A stretch of DNA of 49,269 nt from Sphingobacterium thalpophilum. Lineage in GTDB: Bacteria > Bacteroidota > Bacteroidia > B-17B0 > Aurantibacillaceae. The translations under genes were made by a program, and so were the position numbers. Where the stretch lies: the NCBI GenBank assembly GCA_943325195.2, contig CALPON020000003.1, positions 1 through 49,269 of the forward strand. The letters run 5' to 3'. Of the stretch, positions 42,736 through 49,269 are shown in pieces. Under the pieces are notes generated by a model, which was not told where the DNA came from, ran no database searches, and saw only the letters and a program-made list of their open reading frames with translations. Position 1 is the stretch's first letter; every line of letters starts with the position of its first letter.

Positions 42736-43932
42736 TTACTGAAGTTTTGCCAGTGCTTCCTTTAATCTTTTCATCGCCTCTGTTAATTTATCTTCACTGG
42801 TGGCATAGGAGAGACGGATGTAATTATCCTCGCCAAATGCTGCACCGGGAACAACGGCGAGATGTCCTTCCGCCAGAAGGTACATGGTCAAATCAGTACC
42901 ACTTTGAATCGTATAATTTTTATGGCTCTTTCCAAAATAAGAGGATATTTCTGGGTAGACATAAAAAGCACCTTGCGGGTGATTAACGCGCACACCCGGA
43001 ATCTCGCGCATAAAATTTAAAACCAGGTCTCGCCGCTTTTCAAATGCATCACGCATCGGTTTGATATAAGTGGCATAATCCAGCTCCATTGCTTTGTGCA
43101 TGGCTTTCTGTGTAATACTGCAGGTGGCGGAGGTGAATTGACCCTGCATTTTATCACAGGCTTCGGCAATCCATTTTGGCGCAGCCATAATACCACCGCG
43201 CCAGCCGGTCATAGCAAATCCCTTTGAGACGCCGTTAATGGTGATTACCCTGTCCTTAATAAAATCAAATTGTGCGAAGCTTTGGTGACCGCCGCAGAAA
43301 TTAATATGCTCGTAAATCTCGTCGCTGAGAATAAAGACATCGGGATATTTTTTCAGCACTTCAGCAAGCTGTTGTAGTTCTTCTTTCGAGTACACCGATC
43401 CTGTTGGATTACAGGGAGTGCTTAACATCAGCAATTTCGTTTTTGGTGTAATTGCTTTTTCAAGTTGTTCTGCCGTGATTTTGAAGTCTGAGGCGATGTC
43501 CGTATGAATAATTACAGGTGCTCCTTCTGCAAGTTTTAGTATCTCCACATAACTTACCCAGAAGGGGGCAGGAATGATGACTTCGTCGCCAGGATTAACT
43601 AGACACAAGACGGCATTGGCGATGCTCTGTTTTGCGCCGGTAGAAACCACAATTTCATCTGGCTGATAATCCAGCTGGTTGTCCCGCTTGAATTTTCTGC
43701 AAATTGCTTCGCGCAATTCAAGGTAACCTGACACATGGGTGTAATAACTGAAATCATCATCTATGGCTTTTTTTGCCGCTTCCTTAATAATATCTGGTGT
43801 TGTAAAATCGGGCTCGCCAAGGCTTAGACTGATAATGTCGATTCCTTGCGCTTTTAATTCCCGGCTTTTTCTCGCCATCGCGATGGTCTGCGATTCGGAT
43901 ATCTGGTTTGCCCTATTTGATAGCTTTCCCAT
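42736..43932 (-). CDS. Aspartate aminotransferase-like PLP enzyme (class Ib)
   Basis: The 398-residue product has the AspAT Ib signature: S-L-S-L-G-E-P-D-F-T-T-P near the N-terminus, S-T-P-C-N-P-T-G (171-178), L-S-D-E-I-Y-E-H, and the PLP lysine in N-G-V-S-K-G-F-A-M-T-G-W-R-G (K237, R245). It probably interconverts aspartate and oxaloacetate in the cytoplasm. A -7 element (TAGATTTG on the minus strand) lies just upstream. It heads an operon with hldE and menG, whose functions are unrelated, so the grouping looks like housekeeping clustering. Confidence 0.93.
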   Translation of the reverse strand: MGKLSNRANQISESQTIAMARKSRELKAQGIDIISLSLGEPDFTTPDIIKEAAKKAIDDDFSYYTHVSGYLELREAICRKFKRDNQLDYQPDEIVVSTGAKQSIANAVLCLVNPGDEVIIPAPFWVSYVEILKLAEGAPVIIHTDIASDFKITAEQLEKAITPKTKLLMLSTPCNPTGSVYSKEELQQLAEVLKKYPDVFILSDEIYEHINFCGGHQSFAQFDFIKDRVITINGVSKGFAMTGWRGGIMAAPKWIAEACDKMQGQFTSATCSITQKAMHKAMELDYATYIKPMRDAFEKRRDLVLNFMREIPGVRVNHPQGAFYVYPEISSYFGKSHKNYTIQSGTDLTMYLLAEGHLAVVPGAAFGEDNYIRLSYATSEDKLTEAMKRLKEALAKLQ

Positions 43933-43948
43933 AAAAAATTGTAGTAAG

Positions 43949-43956
43949 CAAATCTA
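43949..43956 (-). promoter_or_regulatory. -7 element of the aminotransferase-hldE-menG operon
   Basis: On the minus strand this is TAGATTTG, a full TAnnTTTG match. A TTG lies further upstream (43983-43981), separated by 24 bp, slightly longer than usual. Transcription would start ~10 bases before the ATG. Confidence 0.55.
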
Positions 43957-44110
43957 ATAAACAATTTGGTTATGCAGTCGCAATCCGCAAGAATTATACC
44001 GACACAAACTTAAAAATTGATAAAAGAAGAAATAGGATTTAGCCTTACTGTGCAGGTCTTAATCTTCAGCGCGCTCTTTAATACCCAGATCTTTGATTGG
44101 AATTAGAAGT

Positions 44111-44611
44111 CTAGACGAGCTTGAAGCCATAAATGAGAAGGTCTCGCAAGGTGCCATCCATATTCGCAACCCCTGGCAGATGTCCCCATTTTTCAAATCC
44201 GTTTTTTTCAAACAGACGAATACTGGACAGATTATGTCCAAATATAAATCCTAATAAATTCGTGAGCTTGCGGGTCGCTGCTTCTTCCATTGCAAAACGC
44301 AGACAGGCATGACCGATTCCTTTGCCTTTATAAATCGGTTCCAGATAAATACTTATCTCCACGGTGTTTTCGTAGGCCGGCCGTCCATAAAACGAACTAA
44401 AACTCAGCCAGCCAGCGTAGCGGCCGTCACAGGTGACGATCCAGATGGGACGATGTTCCGGAGAATGGGCGGAAAACCAATCCTGCCGGCTCTGAACAGT
44501 CACTGGCTCTAAGTCAGCAGTAACCTCTCTTCCGGGTATGGTGCTGTTATAGGTTGCGACAATCTTTTCGAGATCCTCGGGAAGGGCATATCTGAAATTT
44601 AACTGAACCAC
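44111..44611 (-). CDS. GNAT family N-acetyltransferase
   Basis: The 166-residue product has the GNAT fold with motif A at Y-K-G-K-G-I-G-H-A (~94-102) and an N-terminal R-Y-A-L-P-E-D-L-E-K-I. The start and the W-x-x-S-S-F-Y-G-R-P-A-Y segment resemble phosphinothricin acetyltransferase-like enzymes. It should acetylate a small amine or amino acid with acetyl-CoA; the substrate is unknown. The GTG start follows the hflX stop directly (TAA-GTG, no gap), and no later Met would keep the fold, so translation is probably coupled to hflX. Confidence 0.88.
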   Translation of the reverse strand: MVQLNFRYALPEDLEKIVATYNSTIPGREVTADLEPVTVQSRQDWFSAHSPEHRPIWIVTCDGRYAGWLSFSSFYGRPAYENTVEISIYLEPIYKGKGIGHACLRFAMEEAATRKLTNLLGFIFGHNLSSIRLFEKNGFEKWGHLPGVANMDGTLRDLLIYGFKLV

Positions 44612-45814
44612 TTAATATAAAAGATGATTGTATGGATAACGCTTGAGATGAAGATCCTTGATAATGCTATAAGCCGTACTCTTAAATTCATCAATATTTT
44701 CTTTTTTCTGTGCACTGATAAACAAAACCGCGGTCTCACTTATTCCTTTCATCCAAGTCCGACGAATTTCGTTTAGACTCAAATTTTCACGGGTGGCTGG
44801 ACTCAGATCATCTTCCTCTTTGTGCGTATAGGTAAAGGCATCGGTCTTATTAAAAACCAGAATCGTGGGTTTATCTCCTGCACCAATGTCCTGCAAGGTC
44901 TGCTTTACTACGTTTATCTGATCTTCGAAATTTTTATGCGAGATGTCCACCACATGAATCAGCACATCGGCTTCACGGACTTCATCGAGGGTGGATTTAA
45001 AACTCTCTACTAATTGTGTAGGTAGTTTTCGGATAAAGCCTACCGTGTCACTTAGCAAAAAGTAGAGGTTATCGATGGTCACTTTTCTAACGGTGGTGTC
45101 AAGCGTCGCAAACAATTTATTTTCCGCAAAAACAGTACTCTTGCTGAGTAGGTTCATGATGGTACTCTTACCCACATTGGTATACCCGACCAGTGCTACA
45201 CGAATCAGTTCGCCTCTATTTTTACGCTGAGTGGACATTTGTTTATCTATCTCGCGCAGACGCTCTTTTAAAAGAGCAATTTTATCTCGCACAATCCGCC
45301 GATCCGTTTCAATTTCCTTTTCACCGGCACCACCACGGGTACCCGTGCCACCACGCTGCCGCTCGAGGTGAGTCCACATTCCGGTCAGTCGCGGCAACAT
45401 ATACTGGTACTGCGCTAACTGAACCTGCGTCTTGGCATGCGCAGTTTGTGCACGTTGCTCAAAAATTTCAAGGATTAAAGTAGTGCGGTCAAGAATTTTT
45501 TTACCTAATTCTTTTTCCAGATTCCTCTGCTGTGAAGGGGAGAGCTCATCATCAAAAATCACAACGTCAATCTTATTTTCTTTCACAAAGTTGCAGATTT
45601 CCGCAACCTTCCCTTTTCCAATAAAGGTCGCTTTATCTGGACGATCTAGTTTTTGAGTAAAGGTTTTTATTGTTTCAAGGCCATATGTTGCGGCCAAGAA
45701 GGCCAATTCCTCCAGATACTCCTTCGAAAGTCCATCATCCTGCAATTTATTGATAACGCCGACCAGTGCACAGGTATGGGTGGGTATGGCAGTCGAAATT
45801 GGTTCCGGTTTCAT
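44612..45814 (-). CDS. hflX: Ribosome-associated GTPase HflX
   Basis: The 400-residue product has the HflX N-terminal domain (F-I-G-K-G-K-V, F-D-D-E-L-S-P-S-Q-Q-R-N-L-E at ~88-100), the G-G-T-G-T-R-G-G-A-G-E-K-E linker and the G domain: G1 G-Y-T-N-V-G-K-S-T (210-218), G3 D-T-V-G-F-I-R-K-L-P, G4 N-K-T-D. HflX binds and splits stalled 70S ribosomes under stress. It lies 7 bp after the cytochrome gene and directly before the acetyltransferase gene, so the three form an operon. Confidence 0.96.
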   Translation of the reverse strand: MKPEPISTAIPTHTCALVGVINKLQDDGLSKEYLEELAFLAATYGLETIKTFTQKLDRPDKATFIGKGKVAEICNFVKENKIDVVIFDDELSPSQQRNLEKELGKKILDRTTLILEIFEQRAQTAHAKTQVQLAQYQYMLPRLTGMWTHLERQRGGTGTRGGAGEKEIETDRRIVRDKIALLKERLREIDKQMSTQRKNRGELIRVALVGYTNVGKSTIMNLLSKSTVFAENKLFATLDTTVRKVTIDNLYFLLSDTVGFIRKLPTQLVESFKSTLDEVREADVLIHVVDISHKNFEDQINVVKQTLQDIGAGDKPTILVFNKTDAFTYTHKEEDDLSPATRENLSLNEIRRTWMKGISETAVLFISAQKKENIDEFKSTAYSIIKDLHLKRYPYNHLLY

Positions 45815-45821
45815 TCTTTAA

Positions 45822-46445
45822 TTAGTGCCCCTTAATAGTTCCTGCAACGTATTCTGAAATGGATTTGGCTTGTTCTTCAGACACGGCCACAGGCACCATA
45901 GCACCCCGTCCATGCAGAATAATCTGGGCAATGCTATTCACCTCCAATTGTGTCGCAGTTAAGTCCATTGCGCCTGCCATTCCCAGTTTTCCATCCTTAC
46001 CATGACAACTACTACAATTACTTTCATAAAGTGATTTACCGTCAGTTGCAGAAATTAGTGTGCCATTTTCTTTTGGTGTCGCTTTTCTTTTGCTGTATGC
46101 CTCAGCAATACCAAAACTTCCGGTAATCAGCAGCAAACTCAATGCCGCTAAAATTTTGTTACTGCGCTTAAAACCGATAATTGCTGCAGGAATAGCTACG
46201 AGCACCATCACGACTTTAATGTAAAACAAATAATCATACTTGTTGCCAAGCGGTAATTGCGTACTGAGGTAAATACCGGTAATCAGAAAAAGTGAACTGA
46301 CAATCATCTCAAAAATGCGCACTTTTTTAGTAAAGGTGGCAAGTAAGTCATTTCTATTACTGAGCAAAAGAATCGTTTTGACCACATAGATTAACAAAAA
46401 GAGCGTCACGACGAGGTAATGTGTATGTAAAAAGCCTTTATACAT
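45822..46445 (-). CDS. SirB2-like membrane protein fused to a cytochrome c domain
   Basis: The 207-residue product starts at the ATG at 46445; the frame opens 31 codons further upstream, but the shorter form begins with the membrane domain. Residues ~1-112 contain four membrane segments, with H-T-H-Y at the start and a K-V-V-M-V-L helix, like SirB-type membrane proteins. A mono-haem cytochrome c domain follows: C-S-S-C-H-G (C144, C147, H148) and the axial Met in G-A-M-V-P-V (M183). The haem domain should lie in the periplasm. It may pass electrons in respiration or act as a redox sensor. It heads an operon with hflX and a GNAT gene. Confidence 0.82.
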   Translation of the reverse strand: MYKGFLHTHYLVVTLFLLIYVVKTILLLSNRNDLLATFTKKVRIFEMIVSSLFLITGIYLSTQLPLGNKYDYLFYIKVVMVLVAIPAAIIGFKRSNKILAALSLLLITGSFGIAEAYSKRKATPKENGTLISATDGKSLYESNCSSCHGKDGKLGMAGAMDLTATQLEVNSIAQIILHGRGAMVPVAVSEEQAKSISEYVAGTIKGH

Positions 46446-46520
46446 GTGATGTTTTTTTGGTAAATTTAGCAATATAACCAAAGAATAAAAACGTAGGAAT
46501 GTCCACAACAGAGTCTTCAG

Positions 46521-46553
46521 TTGTAGGTATTTTATCAATTCTGGTTAAATTTG
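46521..46553 (+). promoter_or_regulatory. Promoter of the amidohydrolase gene, near-leaderless
   Basis: TTG (46521-46523) and TAAATTTG (46546-46553) are separated by 22 bp, close to the Bacteroidota consensus. The ATG at 46561 begins only 7 bases after the -7 element, so transcription would start at or just before the start codon. Confidence 0.6.
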
Positions 46554-46560
46554 AGGGTTT

Positions 46561-49269
46561 ATGAGATATTTATACTTCTTGTTTTTGGTTTTTCTGACTT
46601 TTGTACAGGTCCTGAAGGCTCAGTTGACTTTTCCTACCAATGGCGCACCATATCCTGTACACACGGTGTTCGCGCTGGTTCACGCACACCTGGTTGATGA
46701 CATTCAGGAAATCAAGGATGGTACCTTACTTGTGCAAGATAAAGTCATACTCGCAGCTGGAGCAGGAATTACAATTCCTGACAACGCTGTCATCATCGAT
46801 TTGAAGGGAAAGTACATTTATCCTTCTTTTATTGAATTGAACAGCAGTTATGGCATGCCGCCCATTAGCTATGAGCGGCGACAGCAACCTGGTCCTCAGA
46901 TGGAAAGCAGTCTGAAGGGGGCTTATGGCTGGAACATGGCACTTCGCACGACCTTGCGTGCTCATGAATTGTTTCGTCACGATCAGGAAGCGGCGGATGA
47001 TTGGCGCAAAGCCGGATTTGGTGCAGTGATGACTTTTGCCCATGATGGAATTGTAAGGGGTAGCGCTGCTTTTGTCCTACTTAATTCATCACGCAGAGAA
47101 CATGAGAGTATCCTGACTGAAAAAGCAGGGGCTTGTTATTCATTTGAAAAAGGTTCCAGTCCTCAGGATTATCCCTCGAGCCTCACCGGCGCCATTGCGC
47201 TGCTTCGACAAAGTTTTTATGACGCAAATTGGTATGCTTTGCAAAAAACAAAAGAGGAATTTAATATTTCACTTGCGGAGTTTAAGCAGCTTCAGGAGCT
47301 GGTGCCATTTTTTGAAACGCATGATAAAGCCAATGTGCTGCGAGCTGCCAGATTAGCTTCTGAGTTTAAACTTCCTTTTATTATTAAAGGTGGAGGAAAT
47401 GAATATCAGAGGATTGACGAAATTAAACAGGCTGGCGTGAGACTTATTCTTCCGCTTAATTTTCCGGAGGCGATGGATGTAGAAGACCCTTTTGTTGCCC
47501 AAAACATTAATGTCGCAGAAATGAAACATTGGGAAATGGCACCTGCAAATCCCGCCTTTCTCGAACAGGCGGGGGTGGTATTCGCGCTGAGTGCAGGGGA
47601 TTTAAAAGATCGCTCCCGTTTTTTGCCGAACCTTCGCAAAGCAGTTCAGCATGGACTCTCAGAGAAAACAGCACTCCGCGCCCTCACGACCATTCCGGCT
47701 ACGTTTCTTAATCTTCAGAATAAAATTGGCACTTTACAAAAAGGAATGGTGGCTAATTTTATAGTGACAACTAGGTCCATTTTTGATGCGGAATGTCTCC
47801 TCGTCGAGAATTGGAGCGGTGGTTCCCGCTATTCCTATGCGGATGCAGAACTCGCTGATGTGCGCGGAACCTATGATTTGCAGATTAATAATAAAAAATA
47901 CGAATTGTTGTTTTCTGGCGACCTCTTTCATCCTCAGGGTTTTATTCTCAGTGATACAACAAAAAAAGGGATTGGTTTACAGTTGAATGGACGGCAAATT
48001 GCTTTTGCTTTTTCCAAGGACTCGACTACGCAGATACGCGCTAATGGGAGCTTTCTAGTCGGTGAAAAAAATGCAGAGGGTCGCGCTCAAATGGGCGACG
48101 GGAATTGGTACGCCTTTACGCTGCGTTTGAAAAAACCGGCAGAAGAGAATCCATCGACAAGCCCTGCCATCAAAAAAATCGAGACAGGAGCCGTCTGGTA
48201 TCCTTTCGCTGCTTTTGGTCAGACCCTTGTAACAGATCCGAGTTCTTTTCAGGAGCGATTTTTAAAAAGCAGAAAGAATAGTCCCGGTCTTTTAATTCGT
48301 CATGTTAATGTGTGGACTAATGTGCAGGATTCGGTGCTTCGCGATTTCGACGTGCTGGTGACCGGAACTAAAATTTCGCGGGTCGCCAAAAATATACCCT
48401 TGCCGGTAGGCTACACCGTTATTGAAGGCGAAGGAAAGCACCTCACCTGCGGGATCATTGATGAGCATAGCCACATTGCCTTGTCCGGCGGTGTAAATGA
48501 AGGCGCTGAGGCGAGTTCTGCTGAAGTACGAATGGGCGATGTGATCAACCCCGAAGATGTTAATATCTACCGCCAGCTGAGCGGTGGCGTCACGAGTGCG
48601 CAATTACTGCATGGTTCCGCTAATCCAATTGGGGGACAAAGTGCGCTCATTAAATTGCGGTGGGGATTGGGCTCGGAAGAAATGAAAATCGCTGGGGCAG
48701 ATGGATTTATAAAGTTTGCACTGGGTGAAAATGTAAAACAAAGTAACTGGGGAGATTTAAATGTCATACGTTTCCCTCAATCCCGCATGGGCGTTGAACA
48801 GGTATACCGCGATTTTTTTACAAGGGCGCTGGAATACGATCGTCTGCAAAAGGACGCATTAAAAAATAAAAAGGAACCTCTTAATTTTCGTCGTGACCTC
48901 GAATTGGAAACACTGGCTGAAATTTTAAATTCCAAACGCTTCATTACTTGCCACAGTTATGTGCAAAGTGAAATCAATATGCTCATGCATGTGGCAGATA
49001 GTTTTGGTTTTCATGTCAATACGTTTACACATATTTTAGAAGGCTATAAGGTGGCCGACAAGATGAAGCAACATGGTGTCTGCGCTAGTACGTTTAGCGA
49101 CTGGTGGGCCTATAAGAACGAGGTGCTGGACGCAATTCCTTATAATGCAGCCTTGTTGACGAAGGCGGGAGTTGTTACCGCGATTAATAGTGATGATGCG
49201 GAAATGGCACGGCGTCTAAATCAGGAAGCCGCCAAGAGTATTAAGTACGGGCAGATGACGGAGGCAGAA
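46561..49269 (+). CDS. Secreted double-domain amidohydrolase (3' end beyond window)
   Basis: The frame runs 903 codons from the ATG to the window edge without a stop. A signal peptide (M-R-Y-L-Y-F-L-F-L..., ending L-K-A-Q) is followed by two amidohydrolase-like domains. The first (~35-425) has the fold strands but lost the H-x-H motif: Y-P-S-F-I-E-L-N-S-S-Y-G replaces G-F-I-D-x-H-x-H. A linker of ~200 residues follows. The second (from ~575) has the intact metal site I-I-D-E-H-S-H (H636, H638), T-C-H-S-Y (~798), T-H-I-L-E (H824) and I-N-S-D-D-A-E (~877). It probably hydrolyses a cyclic amide or a peptide-like bond in the periplasm. Such ~1000-residue proteins occur in Bacteroidota; the substrate is unknown. 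Confidence 0.88.
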   Translation, partial: MRYLYFLFLVFLTFVQVLKAQLTFPTNGAPYPVHTVFALVHAHLVDDIQEIKDGTLLVQDKVILAAGAGITIPDNAVIIDLKGKYIYPSFIELNSSYGMPPISYERRQQPGPQMESSLKGAYGWNMALRTTLRAHELFRHDQEAADDWRKAGFGAVMTFAHDGIVRGSAAFVLLNSSRREHESILTEKAGACYSFEKGSSPQDYPSSLTGAIALLRQSFYDANWYALQKTKEEFNISLAEFKQLQELVPFFETHDKANVLRAARLASEFKLPFIIKGGGNEYQRIDEIKQAGVRLILPLNFPEAMDVEDPFVAQNINVAEMKHWEMAPANPAFLEQAGVVFALSAGDLKDRSRFLPNLRKAVQHGLSEKTALRALTTIPATFLNLQNKIGTLQKGMVANFIVTTRSIFDAECLLVENWSGGSRYSYADAELADVRGTYDLQINNKKYELLFSGDLFHPQGFILSDTTKKGIGLQLNGRQIAFAFSKDSTTQIRANGSFLVGEKNAEGRAQMGDGNWYAFTLRLKKPAEENPSTSPAIKKIETGAVWYPFAAFGQTLVTDPSSFQERFLKSRKNSPGLLIRHVNVWTNVQDSVLRDFDVLVTGTKISRVAKNIPLPVGYTVIEGEGKHLTCGIIDEHSHIALSGGVNEGAEASSAEVRMGDVINPEDVNIYRQLSGGVTSAQLLHGSANPIGGQSALIKLRWGLGSEEMKIAGADGFIKFALGENVKQSNWGDLNVIRFPQSRMGVEQVYRDFFTRALEYDRLQKDALKNKKEPLNFRRDLELETLAEILNSKRFITCHSYVQSEINMLMHVADSFGFHVNTFTHILEGYKVADKMKQHGVCASTFSDWWAYKNEVLDAIPYNAALLTKAGVVTAINSDDAEMARRLNQEAAKSIKYGQMTEAE

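Overview
The window is chromosomal DNA of a member of the Bacteroidota. I base this on many proteins carrying C-terminal sorting domains of the type IX secretion system (T9SS; type A in seven proteins counting the partial one at the left edge, type B in one), on promoter matches to the Bacteroidota consensus TTG-N20-TAnnTTTG, on families typical of the phylum (DUF4199, DUF4476, a DUF5723-like outer-membrane protein, CarboxypepD_reg-TonB receptors, a Rho with a long charged N-terminal insert), and on menaquinone (menG) and heptose (hldE kinase) genes. I cannot name the genus. No rRNA, tRNA, phage, IS element or CRISPR array was seen.

Layout. 1-2.7 kb: the end of a T9SS cargo gene, two tandem ~150-bp palindromic repeats, then three co-directional secreted or surface protein genes, the first of which looks 5'-truncated. 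2.8-7.8 kb (minus strand): a membrane-anchored redoxin overlapping a T9SS-exported multicopper oxidase, an RhlE-type DEAD-box helicase, and a tightly overlapping pair of a HipA-like kinase and a DUF3037 protein. 8.2-10.7 kb: an L,D-transpeptidase-like protein and an Ig/PKD-repeat T9SS cargo. 11.2-15.9 kb: a cyanophycin synthetase and a divergent outer-membrane beta-barrel protein. 16.2-23.3 kb: a collagen-like lipoprotein and two giant tandem paralogous T9SS adhesin-like proteins that share a nine-repeat stalk but have unrelated N-terminal heads. 23.6-29.9 kb: a LytTR response regulator, a propeller-type sensor histidine kinase, a type-B-CTD secreted protein overlapping the kinase by 4 bp, and an outer-membrane protein. 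29.9-34.8 kb (minus): DUF4199 protein, Rho, DUF4476 protein, mannose-1-phosphate guanylyltransferase. 35.0-38.2 kb (plus): a DeaD-like helicase with a leader hairpin, and a PLP aminotransferase. 38.3-46.4 kb (minus): TonB-dependent receptor; an operon of aminotransferase, heptose-7-phosphate kinase and menG; an operon of membrane cytochrome c, HflX GTPase and GNAT acetyltransferase. 46.6 kb to the end: a double-domain amidohydrolase running off the window.

The window mixes housekeeping genes with a rich cell-surface repertoire. The parts most worth follow-up are the paralogous adhesins with exchanged heads (one head resembling the ALK/LTK glycine-rich domain), the regulator-kinase-type B cargo-outer membrane protein cluster, the HipA-like kinase/DUF3037 pair, the tandem palindromic repeat beside a truncated cargo gene, and a terminator for the rho operon that lies inside the opposing coding sequence.
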